This document shows, piece after piece, positions 26,901 to 40,311 of a stretch of 64,000 nucleotides of DNA; the stretch's first letter is position 1, and every line of letters starts with the position of its first letter. A program made the translations under genes and the position numbers. This DNA comes from Drosophila miranda. Its lineage: Eukaryota; Arthropoda; Insecta; Diptera; Drosophilidae. Location: positions 17,468,001 to 17,532,000 of the forward strand of contig NC_046673.1 in the NCBI RefSeq assembly GCF_003369915.1. Reading direction: 5' to 3'. The notes under the pieces are model-generated. The model made no database searches. It was not told where the DNA came from and saw only the letters and a list, made by a program, of their open reading frames with translations.

Positions 26901-28036
26901 CCACAAGGCCCCTGCCCCACCGCCCACCGCACTGCACCGCATCGCCAGCCCCATTCCCATTCGCCAGAGCCTGAGCCTTGGCAGATGTCACGACGCGCAT
27001 TGTCAAACAAGCCCGAAAAAAAAATCAAAAAAAAAGGAAGCCAAACTTCCACAGCCGAAACATTTGATACCCTTCGAAAAAATCCATCATTATATTTGGG
27101 ATTTATAGAATCTGCGACTATATGTGTGTATAAGCTGATTCGATTGATGATAGAACAAGTTGCCACATGGCTGTAAAAATTCTATAAAGTCCGATACCCT
27201 CTGCAAAGGGTATCCACAAAACGAGGGGGGATCAACAAAAGCAATGCAAACGCAAAGTTGGCAACATTTTTTCGCTTGGCAGCCACCAAATTGTAACATA
27301 AATAGACTGACAAAAGTTAGTTAGAGAAGAGATGGATGCAGCAGAGGAGAGCCCAGGAGGAGGAGGAGGACCAGAGCCAGGAGGATGCGGGGGGTACCTG
27401 GAGGTCTCCTCCAAATGCTGCTGCACATGCGCAGTAACAACCAGCAACAGCAACACTGCAACAGCAACAGCAACAGCAACAGCAACATAGCAACCGGCAA
27501 GAAAAGTTCAACATGGCTCTTGGAGTCGGTTGTCGGTTGTCGGTCTTGTGGCGACCATGAAAAACGTGACATTTTTATGTTGCAAACTTTAAATCTTTCA
27601 TATCAGAAAATGAAATGTTGCAATGCAATTGACTGCAACAGCAGCAACAACAGCAACAACACGCGCTCTGATGACATTTTGCAGCAACAACATCCATTCA
27701 TGTGCACATGTTCTCCTCAGTTCTTTCGGATGGTCTTTGCTGGGGGGACAGGCACTTCGTTCTGTCTCTGCTTCGAATTGAGTTGGCCAAAATACAATTG
27801 CCAATGAAATGTACTTTCCATCTCACTTCCAATTGAGATCTTAGGCAACAAATGCATTTGTATCCGGTTTTTTTTATCGACTTAAATATTTATTCAAAAG
27901 ATTCCGAAAATGTATATACAGTCAATTCCTTAGCCGTACGCCAGTACCATTCTGTAATCAAAAATACAAGAATAGGATTAATTTTAAAATTTAGAAAATA
28001 AATATATGTATGTGTGTATGTTACCTCTCTGTTTGG
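20961..28036. other. Gene-free interval rich in simple repeats
   Basis: About 7 kb with no gene I can support. It holds GGATCGC repeats (21694-21742), CCCAT repeats near 22390, a CTAT/CTAC tract (23072-23103), GAT (25758-25774), ATCGTC (25963-25984), CTG (26534-26561) and CAACAG (27440-27487). An inverted repeat GATACCCT-CTGCA-AGGGTATC lies at 27193-27214, a motif often seen in Drosophila dispersed repeats. It may be intron or regulatory DNA of a gene outside the window. Confidence 0.6.
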
Positions 28037-28429
28037 TTAATCTGTGCGCTCTTGGAGTGTCCCCTCCTCCCCGCCCTCGGACCGCAGCGGCACATCGGTC
28101 ATCATCAGCTTGTAGAGCAGCGTCTCGAGGGCCCATCCGCCGCCGCGGGCCAGTCTGTAGAGGTCCCGTTGGCTCAGGCCCATATTCATTCGTTTCAAAG
28201 TCCTTATGTTGAATATATGCCAGTTTTGTTTCTTCAGCGCCACGCTGCTACGGGCCAAATAGCATCTGAAGTCCACGAGTCCGGGGTGCACCTTGTCGAA
28301 GAGTTTTGCCACCGCGAAGGCGTCGCTGAATTCGTTGCGCGTTCGAAAATTCAGCTCCACCTCATATTTCTTTAACCATTGCTCTAGTGTCTGGCGTTGC
28401 TCGTAGTTCAATTCACGAAAGAAAGGCAT
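28037..28429 (-). CDS. SPEF1-like calponin-homology domain protein
   Basis: A single-exon gene of 130 residues, made almost wholly of one CH domain of the SPEF1/CLAMP type (CH_2). Visible family features are the first helix QWLKKYEVELNFRTRNEFSD, then DAFAVAKLFDKVHPGLVDF (about residues 36-55), the YLARSSVALKKQNWHIFN block that corresponds to the YVPTCSTQQKLSNW region of SPEF1, and a final helix with ALETLLYKLM. SPEF1 proteins bind microtubules in cilia and sperm tails and have a longer C-terminal region that is absent here; this protein ends soon after the domain with an acidic tail. Microtubule or axoneme binding is inferred. The ATG at 28429 is the only one before the domain. Paralogs lie at 50337 (intact) and 45 (broken). 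Confidence 0.88.
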   Translation of the reverse strand: MPFFRELNYEQRQTLEQWLKKYEVELNFRTRNEFSDAFAVAKLFDKVHPGLVDFRCYLARSSVALKKQNWHIFNIRTLKRMNMGLSQRDLYRLARGGGWALETLLYKLMMTDVPLRSEGGEEGTLQERTD

Positions 28430-31400
28430 TGTGGCTGTATGGATGGCTTCTAAAACTAAACTAAAACTAAACTCTAATTTTGAAGAACTAAAAGTAATTT
28501 TTTTTTTTTTTTTTTTTGTGAGGTTTATAATGAAGCCGAGAGTGTTTTGAACTAAACTGAGATTTCTGTGGTGCCACGAGAGAAAATGACAGCAGGCTCC
28601 AAAAGGTTACTTGATTGATTTTTGTACGAGTGAATTTTTTTTTACATAAATATAGAAATGGGACCCATCTCTCGTAAAAATTGTACCTTTAATTCTTGGG
28701 AAGCTTAGCCTTCAATCGAAACGATTTAATAACTGATTGGCAACGAAAATGGCCATTAAGAGGGGGATCTTGGGGCTTAAGAAACAAGCAACGACAAATC
28801 GGCGGATCAGGGACGGCTTACAGAGTTGAAAATGGTAAAAACTTGTGCTGCATTGATTAGCGGCGTTGAGAAAGAGAACTCTCCTCGGGGTGGGGCTATG
28901 GGGTGGTGCCAGTGGGCGGGTTGGTTCCCATAGGGATATGGTGGTTTGTGGTGTTCGCTTTGGCTTTTGGTTCGGTTCTGTCACGGACATTTAATTTATG
29001 TTCGGATTTTTTGTTTATTGCGGTACACATAAGGAAGACTATTGCGCCGCTCTTTCCTCGTCCTTTCTGGGGCGCTACATTTTTTGGGGTTATATGTCCA
29101 GAGCTCGCCACGCTCGACTCTCGACTCTGTTCGATTTTGGTTGGTCAGCATCGATAGGCGACTCGCACACAGGGAAGCACAGTGCCACGCATCTATATCC
29201 ATATCCATATGCATATGCATTGGTCCCCCCGCCCCCACCACCAGTAAACGCCCCATCCTTTCCACCAGGACTCTTCTGCCTCCTTCATTTTCCATTGCTT
29301 TTCCTTTACACTCCCATTTTTTTTTTTTTTTTTTGGTATTTTTCTTTTTAATTACAAAGCAAGAAACGAGGAAGCACTATTTCTCTCTCTCTCTCTCTCT
29401 CTTCATTGCTCTCCATGTGTGTGTGGAGAGAGCAGGACAACTGAAGTGGGTTAGAAGAGGGTAGCATGTGGCATATGGCATGTGGCATGTGGGTGTGGAC
29501 GGTTGGGGGGTAATGGCTAGTGGGTGGCAGGGGCTGCGTCAGGGGCAGGGGCAGATGGGCTGCAGCTCCTCTGCAGTGGCAATAATTCGATTAGTGCTTG
29601 TGTCTATTTTCAGCCTCCTCTTCTGCACAATTTTTTTCCCCATCCCCCCCATTCACCCACTATCCTTGTGTGTGTGTTGCTGCGCCCAACAGTTTTTCCA
29701 GTTTTCTGCTTGTTTTGCAATTTTTCCCCGGCTATATTTTCCATTCCTTTTTCTTTAGCCATTCATTTTTGTTGTTGTTGTTGTTGTCCTTTCTTTTCTG
29801 TTGCTGTTGTGTGCTGTGGATGTTGCATGCTGCGCTGCGCTGCGCTGCGGCGCCTCGACGTGGATGTGGGGGTTCAGGCCGAACCAGGACTGGGCCGCGC
29901 ACAGGACTCTATCGGCGTGGACACCCGCGCCTGGACATTGGTCATCATTCATCAAAGTGAAATGTTGATTTAGTGCTGCGAGAGCTTCGGGGCTGCTGCC
30001 TGCTTGCCACCAAATGGGGCAGGACACCCAACCATCCACCCATCCAGCCATCCAGCAGGAGCAGCATCGGCATTGGGTTGCACTTTTTGTTGTCTTGTTG
30101 GGGGGGCGGGGGGTGGGATATAAGGATTGGGTGTGCGCTATATATCCACGGCTCTGGCTCTGGCTCTGGCTCTGGCGTGGGCTCTGTCCTCGTCCTGGGC
30201 CTGGTGGCGCCATTTTGTTGCTGTTGTTGCATGTGTGATGAATTGATGCTGTTTATTCGACTGCAAACATAACCAGGATGTGGATGTGGATGTGGATGTG
30301 GAGAGTGCTGCTGCAGGGTGTCGTCTCCCCACGAGATGGGGCCAGAGATATGTATATAGTTTTGGCCACCCCAATGGGATGGGGCAGGGTCGGGTGGCTG
30401 TTCTGCCTTCTTCCTGTTATGCTTTTTGATTAGCAACAAAAAAAAGATACGTGGAAGACGACGAATAAGGACCAGAAGCCGAAGCCGAAGCAGATGAAGA
30501 AAGAAGAATTAAAAAATGTCCATTTCTGTGTGTGATAGAGAGCAAAAAAAAAAGCAACAAATTTAAGGAATATGCAAAACTGAAGGAAGGATAACCCGAG
30601 CTGGGAAATGCTCTACGAAATGGGCACAATAGAACACTTTATCTCTTGATGTTTAAAATGGATACAAAGATGCATTTATAGTATAAATGATGATAGTCCT
30701 AACCCTAGACCTTGAAAGTTTTTTTCTAAAATGAAGAGTCTTTTGGATATAAAATCACATCGAAATCTAGTAATGCCAAATTTCTAAGGTATTTTATTAT
30801 AATTATTGCGAATCTTATATGGAGTGAGAGCCGAGTATCCATAGAATCCATAGACCCCTTTGTTCACATCCCCCATTTATGAGGGTATACAAATTGCACT
30901 ATTTTCGCAAATGCAAAAAAACGAACAATTTTTTTCCTTCGTTTTCATTTTCCTTGCATTTTTTTTTTTCGGTGTGTTTTTCTTTTTGTGTCTTGATGTG
31001 TGTGGAGGGAGCTGCTCCGTTGGCCAATCAAATTGGTGGAGGCGTTAACATGCATGGGCGTGGCATGGCTGGGCCGATATGTATGGGGACAAAATCGAGG
31101 AGCTATAGGTGCAGATATAGCTGCTGGATATTGGGCACATTTGAGTCGGTTGGGTTATATGGCGATGGCTATATGACGATGGCGATGACGATGCTGGTCA
31201 CATGCACATAGGAGCTGGAAAAGGGAAAGGCAAGGAAAGGGCAAGGGACGGGGACTTTGACAAGCTCTGGATGGATATTGATTGAATGGCACCCGCATAC
31301 AGCTAACACCGCATTGGCGGTGGAGGAGCGCTGTGACACCCTCCTCCTCCGCCCGCCTTTGTGTGCTATCCCGACCCTCTTTTGCAGGTGAATTTGAATC

Positions 31401-34400
31401 GGGGTTTCCTTTGTCCGTTTTTCGCCATGTTCTTTTTAATTAACGCTAATTCCAATTATATATTTCGTTGCTTCTTCTGTCAGAGATTGCAGATGCACCA
31501 TATGCCATGCCACACAAGCACCACTCGTGCAATGATTATTGTTGTGGGTCCTTCCCATCGAGCATTGTACCCACATGTATGAATGAGAAGCCATTCAATG
31601 CGGTCTAATAGCAGATCATAGTCGGATTAAGTGACTCTTAAAGCTGCTTAAGATGTTCAATTATGCGTAAAACGTATGTGGTTAAAGGGAAACCCATAGC
31701 AAAAGATATTTCTTCTAGAGGGATACAACTCGTACGTGAACCTCCCTTTTCAGATAGTACCTCTGAGTTCTCTGGGAGGACCAACATAAGTTGACTGATG
31801 ATATGGGTACAAGAAATGTAGTTCTCGTTCAATTTTGCACCGGTCTCTTCTCTGATTACCATAACCATAACCATAACCATATCGTAGTGGTATCCCGAAA
31901 CTCATCGCATCTTCAGTCATGGGGGAGGGTACTGCAGGGGTTATTCCACAGCGGAGCTGCATTCAATTTTCTGTTTAGCTTTTTTCCTATTTGCCTCCTG
32001 CTTCTTTTTGCTGCAAGTTGCGGGCGCCATAAACTTGCGATCGTTTGAGAGATCTGCGAGCGGAAAAGCGAGCATTGCGAATGACATTCGGTGCACTATT
32101 TTCCCACTCCCTCGCTCCCCCACTACCCTATATCTCTCTCCATATCCCTCTCTGTCTCTCTCTGGCTGCTCTGCTCTTCTTTTTCCTCACGTTGCTCTTT
32201 TTTTTTGTGGCTCTTATGCATTCCAATGGCAATGGGGATCGTCGAAAAATGCGCAGATTTTCGTAGCGATTCTCTGCCCTCCCTGATGAGAGGTGGGCGG
32301 GGAGGGGCAGAGCTTAGGGGGAGTTGGGGCTAGTGGGAGTGGGAGTGGGGCGAGCAGACAAAAAGCGCAGGCGGGTGGGCGCCGTTGGCCCCATCGCGAG
32401 AGCCAAGAACGTAAAGCATAATAAAAAGTCGTGCCTTACGTGCAGCAGTGCAGGGGCCAGCCCTCCCCTCTCTGTGCCCCAATACCCACACCCAGCCGCA
32501 CTGCATTACCCCCCTTGCCGCTGAGCCAACAGCGACCTCAGTTCAAAGCATTTGTTTTACTGGGTAGAATGTGGGGTATATATGGATGTGTTGGAGAGAA
32601 AATGCCTGGGAAAGCCAATCAAAAATTATCAAAAAAGTCAGCGAATCTTAGAGACATATTGAATATGTACTTTTATTGATCGAATCTATACTTATTTTCT
32701 AACGAATATGGGGAAAAGTCCTACGCTACTTTCGACTCTGACAATAGGTATCCCCACAGCCTCTATTTTCCATCTTTTGGCCAAGTAAATCCACTTCTAT
32801 GCTGCACTTTTGCTTTGCTCCTTTTTTTCGGTTGCCTAAGCAAAACATTTTTAGTGGTTCTGGGCAGGCTAAGTTCTCCCCCTTCCCTCTTCCCGCTTGC
32901 CTCTTCCCGCTTGCCACTTGCCACTCTTTCCCCGTTTTGCCATTTGCCATTCGCCGTTTGCTGTTTTGCCGTTTTTTATGAGCGTCTTAAGGGCACGCAC
33001 GATTTTTGTGATTTTTGCGTGGCGCGTTTCACTTCAGTCGGAGTTTCCAGAGTTCGGGTTCGGGCTTGGACTTAGATCTGGGCCTAGGACTGGGACTAGG
33101 CTCTCTGCCGCCCCACCGCTGAGTGCGTTATGTGGCACTGATTACCGTTGGCTGTGGCTGTGGACCAGAGGTCAGCACCAGAGTTGAGCCATGAAAATGT
33201 TTCCTGGGCTTCGAAAATTGAATTTAATTTATTTGTGAGCTTCGCTGTGCGGCATCGCTGGCAGGCAGCACTCTACTCTGATCATTATTATGGCAGAAGG
33301 CCGAGACCTTAATTAGCCGAATGGCTTCATATCATACGAATATCTTGGGGGTTTTTCTGTTTTTGTGTGGTTTCCGGATAACGGATTGCTTCCAGGATGG
33401 GACTTATGCGACAATTTGCTTGCAAAAATAGTCAGTTTTTCCTTGCCCACTTTCAGACTTGATCGGGAGTGTATGCCCCAACAGAAAGGGGGGCTGCTGA
33501 TAGTCCTGATAGTCCTGTCTCTCTGGAACGCTTTCATCACTCCTCAAAGGCAGGGATTCCCTGTCGAATCGGATACACCCCGGATGCGGCAGGAAGAGTA
33601 CCCAGAAGTGTAAAGATGGTTAAGATTTTGGGCCTTTTTTTTTTGTTTTCGGAAAGGTAGCGGCTGGGGCCTGTGTGTGGATGGGCCGTTATCTGGGGGC
33701 TCTACGACAGTACAGTACAGCAAATGTGAATTTAGTTGCCACCAAAAACTGCAGCAGGCACACGCTGAGAGGAAAAAGGAGCAGCAGGACTAGGGAGCAG
33801 GACCAGGAACCCCACTGCAGTCATTCTGTAGGAAGGATGCTTGCCACACATTCCCTCGCACTCCACCCCCGTCACCGCCACTCTATAAAGCCAGGCATTG
33901 TTGGTCCTTCGAGCATTCTTGTAATCCTGTCAGAGAGCACGTGTGTGTGTGTGTGTGTGTAGGAGAGAGGGTCCTTGCATTTTATTTTCGTTTATCATTT
34001 ATTTACTACTCAATTTTTCTACTACTTTAGTCGCGCTTCCGCTCCCGCCCCGTGCCGCGTGCCCCCGCCACACACGCCTCCTCCAGGCTCCAGGAGGGGG
34101 AGGTAGAGTAGCAGTGTGGCATGCAACTTTGGGGGCCTGGTCTTGGTGTGTCGTGGTGTGGTGTGGTGTGGTGTGGCAGGTTTATTTCGTATGCCAAGTA
34201 ACGGCAGCTCAGTGCAGCTGCTGCTGCCGCTGCTGTTGCACTGCACGCGACTTTATCCTTCAAATGTCCTTGCGTGCGTTGCAAACGCCGACGACCATTT
34301 TACGTGCCATACCTCCCTCCTCCTGCTCCTGCTCCTGCAGCTCCTCCTGGTCCTGGCCCAAGTGCACAGGCAGCTGTGGATTTTAATGGCTGCAGCAGCC

Positions 34401-35795
34401 CTGGGACGAGTCCCCACAGTGTGCCGTTACCCTCCATCCTCCATTCTCACATCCTTGCATTCGTGATGCCGGGCCTGGCCGGGGTCTGTCCACCGTTGGG
34501 TCCCCGCCTGCCCCCTGCCCCCTGCCCTCTGCCCCTGTTGCTGCTGCTCCTGACGTGCCTCGTCGCCATTTTAATTTTGCCTGCTGCACAACGTCGAATT
34601 TTCTAATCTTGTGCGGACTACGGCTCCCCAGTTGCTGCCTCGTCCTGGCTCCTGCCGCTCCGCTCCTCCCGCTCCTCCTTCCCCCACTGATGCTCTTGTT
34701 TGTTGCCTGGTTTAGGGGTCGCAGCATTTTGGCGCCAGAGGTCGTATAAAGGACTTTTGCCGCAGGCCTTCTGCTCTCTCTCTCTCTCTCTCTCCCTACC
34801 TCCCTCTCTGTGTGCGTCGTCCGCCTCCTGGACTCCTCGTCCCCTGCCCAAGATGGATGACGTGTCAGTGGGAATTGATGATGCTGGGGCTGGCCAGAAA
34901 ACAAAAATGGCGACTTCCGCAGCAGCACCTCCCCCACACAGCACATTCCCTCGTCAGGCCACAAGGCGTATGAGTGATGCAGGCCGCCCACCAGACCCTC
35001 AAATGGATGCATCTCCCTCTCTCCTCGTCCCAGTGCCCAGAGTGTGTAACCCAGTGGGCGTCAATAGAGGGATTGACTGGAAAGCCTCGCAAAACAAGAT
35101 AAATAAATGTACACCATTTCAGGGCTCTAGGATAAATATTTCTACAGGATTAGGTGGCAACATATTGTGGCTACAACATGAAAAGATCGGTGGGATTGTC
35201 CATGAAAGATTACGAAAGACTTACTCACGGAAACGAGGGGTCTGTGGATCCGTATAGAATCACTTACGATACTTTCTTTGATGCACCTCAGACCAGAAAG
35301 AGCTCTTGAGCTCTGAATCTGAACCATTTGGAAGTTCAAGTCGAGAAAATGAAGTGAGAATCGGATTCGGAATGGAGGTCCCTTCAAAGACGATGACAGG
35401 TCCGTGCCAGACCCCACTGGGACCCCGAAACTTTATGGCCATTCTGCGTCGTATAGAGAATCAATTTGATGATCGCTGAGGCTAGGGTTCTCGGTTCTCA
35501 GTTCTCAGTCAACCAACAGTTTGCCACAAAATCCAATCACAAATTGCCAACGTCGCGTCGTTCAATGTTGTTGTTGCTGTTGTTGCTGTTGGGTGCTTTC
35601 GTGGCTGTGGCATAGCTATGGCTCCGTGGCAGCCTTGTCGTGGTCATGGGCAGCGACAGCAACAAAAACAACAACAACAGCAGCAACAGCGACAACATGC
35701 CGCAAGATTTGCCAAAAGCTTTTGACCAGCGTCGTCATCTTCATGGTCCGATTTCCTACTCTCAGACCTGGGCCCGCCTGTCGTTCCTCCACCAA

Positions 35796-35800
35796 GACGA

Positions 35801-35840
<40 letters not shown>

Positions 35841-35846
35841 TACGAC
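35796..35846 (+). repeat. (GAC)n trinucleotide tract
   Basis: About 50 bases of nearly perfect GAC repeats. It would read as poly-Asp, poly-Thr or poly-Arg in the three plus frames, so the long frames across it are artefacts of the repeat. Confidence 0.9.
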
Positions 35847-38094
35847 TCTTGTGGCTGTTGTGGCAGTTGTAGCCGCTGTTGTTGCACTCGACATGGTGCC
35901 TCTTTTTGTGTGTTTGCTCCGGGACAAAACTGTGACTCCAACTCTGGCACTGAGGCTGGGTCCGAGGCCGGGGCCGGGGCCGGGGCTGGGGCTGGGGCCG
36001 ACTTTTGGGCTCATGTTGCGCGCGCGTTTCCACTCACCTGGCGAGATTTGTGCCAGCAGACAAGTGCGACATGATGTTATGTGTCAACAGCTTAATTCGC
36101 AGCGAGACGAGAGAGACGAGAGGCAGCCAGCTCCAGGCTCCATGGCCAGAACAGAACAGAAAAGAACAGAAAAGAACAGAGGAGGACTCCAGAGCCAGAG
36201 CTGGAGCTGGAGCTGGAGATGAACGAGGAAGCGAATTGAATCGAGAATCGGGAACGCGCCGTCGTGGTTGTAGCACTCCGTTGTCCGATCCCAATCTGAA
36301 TCGCCGCAGTCCCCCGAAAACCGAAACCAAAAAACCAAAGCCACATACAAAAACTTCCAATACCGAACAAAACGCACAACTTTTACTGCGTCTTTGGGGC
36401 ACAGTTTTCACAATTTATTATTCAGTTCTTCCTCTCACCTGATCTCCAGACCTGACGAACTCCAAACCGCTGACCAGCCTCTCTCATTGGAGGTGACACT
36501 TTGTCCAGCCAGAGGAAAGGGAAATATTCGAGACAGCGACAGGGACAGGGACATGGACATGGACATGGACTTAGATGGAGTGGACGACTACATGGAGCTC
36601 TCGCTATCGGAGCTGACAGTCAAAGATTAGCCGATTAGCTGACCCAAAGATCTCTCTCGAATAATTCCCTTCAAACCATATAAGCAAACTCATCGGATCA
36701 GTATATCATCAAAAAGATATCCTGATTCCCCCCATTTTTGGGGAAATAAATCCTTAGAGCTATCACTGTAATTATCAATCCATATAGAAATAAAGTATTC
36801 CCTAATCATATCTTATGACCAGCAATGAGATAGACCACCCTACGTTCCATTGAACGATTGCACAAATCGTTGAAATATTTTATCTTGGAACACCAACAGT
36901 TCTCTCTACCAAATATTCGTATTACCTCACACAATCTTAACTCTCTTAAAAACAAATATTTACTGGCCTAATAAAAACTGTATTCTCCATAAAGATACCG
37001 TTCCTTCTCCTTCCGAACCATCACACCTGAGCAGAAAAGTGGCCCAAGACCTACCTCAACATATTCCGAATTATTCCCATCCTCCACTCTGAAGGCAACA
37101 TAAATCGATTGATCCTCGGCTGCTGTGTGACTCCTCTTCCTTCTCTGCTGCTCCTGCTCGGCTCCTTGTCAATTGCCTAATTAGTTGGCAAAATTTTTCC
37201 CACGCCCACGCAACAGGCCGATGCCGATACCGAGTCGAGTCGCACTTGTCTCCCAGCCAGGCGATCGGAGGGATCCCAATGATCTATGGCCAGAGACAGA
37301 CAGATACTCGTAGAGACAGACAGCCAGACAGACAGACAGCCAGACAGACAGACAGCCAGACAGACAGAGAGAGCGTGCGAGGGGCAGAGACAAACATGGA
37401 GCTTGGCCAAAGACCAAATTTGGCAGCAGGAGGAAAAGGAAAAGGAGAAGGAAAGACATCAACATCGGGGGCCAAACTGCATGGGGAAATCAAAGCACGC
37501 TACTTGTGCCCCAAAATACCATTGAACAGCGCCAGAGATGGGTGGGGAGGCAGGAGCCAAGGAGGATCAGAGGAGAACACTCGCTCAGAGCTCCTCCAGA
37601 GAGCACCACCACCACCACCGCACCACCACCAGCACCAGCACCAGAGGAGAGTCAACAATAAAACTCATAAATCAAATAAGACAAAAGACTCGGGGCAGGA
37701 ACGCAGGACACGAAAAACGAAAGCTGGCGTGCGTCGTTCCCCCCTACACTGGCCCCCATCCCAGGCCCCAGACCAAGAAGGAGGGAAGCAGGAGGGCCGG
37801 GCCATACGACGCAATATTGAGCCACGAACTGCGAACAATGGGAGCAAATAACTGGCAGGCATTTGGAATAAGCCCCAGCTCAGTCGCAGGCTCAGTCTCA
37901 GTCTTCATCTCCATCTCCGTCTGAGTCCAAGTCCAAGTCGGAGACAACATAGACATAGATGGTCTCTAGATGAGTCTCCAAGCGATGAAACACGAAGCAG
38001 CGACGACCCAGCGAACGGAGCCAGCCCCAACATCATCGACCACCGTAGCAGTTGCTCTCTGAGCAGTCAGCGATTTTCAAGGTAAGACAAAACA

Positions 38095-38132
38095 CTCTGC
38101 TCTGCTCTGCTCTGCTCTGCTCTGCTCTGCTC
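38095..38132 (+). repeat. (CTCTG)n pentanucleotide tract
   Basis: Seven clean copies of a CTCTG unit in tandem. Confidence 0.9.
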
Positions 38133-39577
38133 TTCGAGATGGCCAGGGCGAGGGCGAGCCTCGATCAATCGAACATCACGAACTGGGAATACACTTGGAG
38201 CAGCAGCAGGGATGGGATGGGGCAACACTCTGCGATGGGAAGCTGCCCAAAAGGCTCACATGAAGAGAATTTCCAATTGTATGGAAGGGAATTCCCTTTA
38301 GTCATAGAACACCATCGATACCGGTTCAGGGCAGAATATTGATAAAAGGATAGGCAGCTCAGAATAGTAGTAATATATTTATCAGACGCTTACTCTGAGG
38401 ACATTGTCCTTTAGTTGACATAAAACTTAATAATAATATCATTCGAAGGGGCAGCCTCAGCTGATCCCCCAATTCCATTGACCCTGCGGGATGGGAAGAG
38501 CAAAAGTCACCAAAATGATGCACAAGTGTCGCCCCAGAACCGCAGAACAGATCGAGGGCAGAGAGCTTTATGGGTGATTGGAGGGCGGAGGATCTAGGGA
38601 TTCTGGTCCGGTCCAGTCCAGTCCGAGTCGAGTCCAGGGCATCGGCTTTGGTACCGTCTATGGCTTCGGCCCCGGCACCGGCACCGGCACTGGGCAGAGC
38701 GACAAGATGAATTTCCAGCGTATTTTGCTTTGTTATTTTGTTGTTTTCATTTTGGTCATGAGATCCTCGTTGCACAGCCCCCCACCCCACCCTCCCCTTA
38801 CCTACCCACCAAAATCTTTAACTATCCAACTAGATATATATATATAGTAAATATATATAGAAAGATTTTTTGGGCGCTTCGTTACACAAAATCACGAAGC
38901 GAATCGTGCACGACTATTTTGCGTGAGCTGAGAGCATGATCAGCACTCGACTTGAGTCCACTCAAGAGGCCCCCAGAGCCTTCTGCCGCTGCCTCATGCA
39001 GCTGCGACCTGTTTGCCGCCCAGCCTCCTCCACCTCCACCTCCACCTCCACTGCCACCGCCAGCGCCTCCTGCTCTTCACACCACCGCTCAGAGGCAGGG
39101 GCAGGCGCTGGCACCTTTGGGGCTTTGACAGTTTAAAGACCAACGAAACGAAACGAAAAAAAAAAAACAAAAAACGATAGCCCCCAAATTGGTTTTGTAA
39201 TATGAACTGTTTTTGGGGCTTGCGGTTTGGGGAAACGGCACACGTCCCACAATATGCTGATAGGCCATTGAATGCCGAAAAGAAAGTGGGCAAATGGGGG
39301 GTAAACAGGTGGAGCTCCACTTACAAATTTGATTTGATGCAGGGTCAGCATTTTAATCAATCGGGATAAGCCAAAAGATCTTTATTACTCAAATATATCG
39401 AGTACTTTTCCTTGAGAAATCAGAAGTCCTCGCGCACTCCGCCAAACTGTAAATAATTTTCACTGATTTCTGATCTAATTATGGCAGCATCACATTTCCC
39501 CAGTAGTCTCTTAATACTAGCATATATTTCAAGTTTAAATATCCATCATAACCTAATCGTTTAGCAAAAATCTCTTT

Positions 39578-40311
39578 ATGGAGATGGAAGAATACAAAAG
39601 CGATAAAGATAGATTTTTGATAATCCATAAACTGAAAGAACGCGTAAGAGTTTTGTTATTATTTATTATTATTATGAACTATGAGCTATGATTGGATTAT
39701 CCATTTCAGTTGTCTGTATATTGCTCTACGCATATTGAACTGAATTGATAATTTCGTTCTGAGACTGCACTTCAAGGATTTGTACCTGTTGAAATTGATC
39801 CAGAAGTTGAGGCCCCTCTACATGAAGATTTTCAGAGGTATTATGACCCTAGCAACGATTCTAGTATTCGCATTTTGGCATAAGCTTGTTGAACTTTTAT
39901 ATCAACTGCGTGGCCTTCAAGGTTAATAGATACATTTCAGAAATACTTTTGTAAATTAACTTTCATATTTTTTAGAGTGGCTTTTCTTTGATTCTTTTAA
40001 ACAGACATTGCCATATATATTCCTGTGGAAACATGTACATATTTCGATGATTCGAATCGCCTTCTCAATTAAAGTCAATCCCCCAAGAGTTTTCGTCGCT
40101 GCAGTTCTTCTGGCAAGTGCCTTTGGATGGTAGTTGCACTACTTTCTCTGCACTAAAGATAAAGCCTGGACTCTTGTCCCGTTCTTTCTGCAGAAATACA
40201 ACCATAAAAGCTGCACCTCCTTCTCCCCAAAACGTGCTGAATCGCACCTTTATTTGAAATCAGTCTAGTCAGTATCTTTATCAATATCGTCACCCTAAAA
40301 GTCAGCCGCAT
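39578..40311. other. Unresolved patch of possible small split genes
   Basis: Several short frames with coding-like codon choice and splice-like signals overlap here. Plus strand: ATG at 39578 opens 22 codons ending at GTAAGA (39644). A frame through about 39762-39921 has strongly GC-ending codons (FKDLYLLKLIQKLRPLYMKI) and can be joined over a 54-base intron (39922-39975) to a hydrophobic stretch ending at 40133. A second plus frame, VPVEIDPEVEAPLHEDF, runs to 39883. Minus strand: from ATG at 40311 a frame, and from about 40247 to 40065 another with good codon use (GTCQKNCSDENSWGIDFN), possibly joined by an intron ending in TTTCTGCAG. They cannot all be real; I cannot choose without transcripts. 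Confidence 0.35.

Larger units (their letters stand above)
28430..39577. other. Gene-free interval rich in simple repeats
   Basis: About 11 kb in which I find no gene. It contains T runs (28498-28517, about 29318-29334), CT (29391-29402, 34773-34794), GGCTCT (30150-30175), GGATGT (30276-30301), ATAACC (about 31857-31882), GT (33941-33961), GTGGT (34156-34177), a long GAC triplet tract (35796-35846), GGGGCC/GGGGCT (about 35966-35998), GGACAT (about 36545-36570), GACA/GCCA (37314-37370) and a CTCTG pentanucleotide (38095-38132). The many open frames follow these tracts in several frames at once. Confidence 0.6.

Noticed and set aside
34383-35257. Frames of 209 and 185 codons on opposite strands
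   Set aside because: They overlap a CT/GA tract and each other; composition is Arg/Gly or Pro/Ser low complexity.
35521-36442. Long overlapping frames (up to 233 codons) on both strands
   Set aside because: They are produced by the GAC repeat and GGGGCC/GGGGCT repeats, open in several frames at once, with no protein-like segment outside the repeats.
37246-37924. 201- and 128-codon plus frames
   Set aside because: Driven by the GACA/GCCA repeat and CACCAC repeats; no start context or family likeness.
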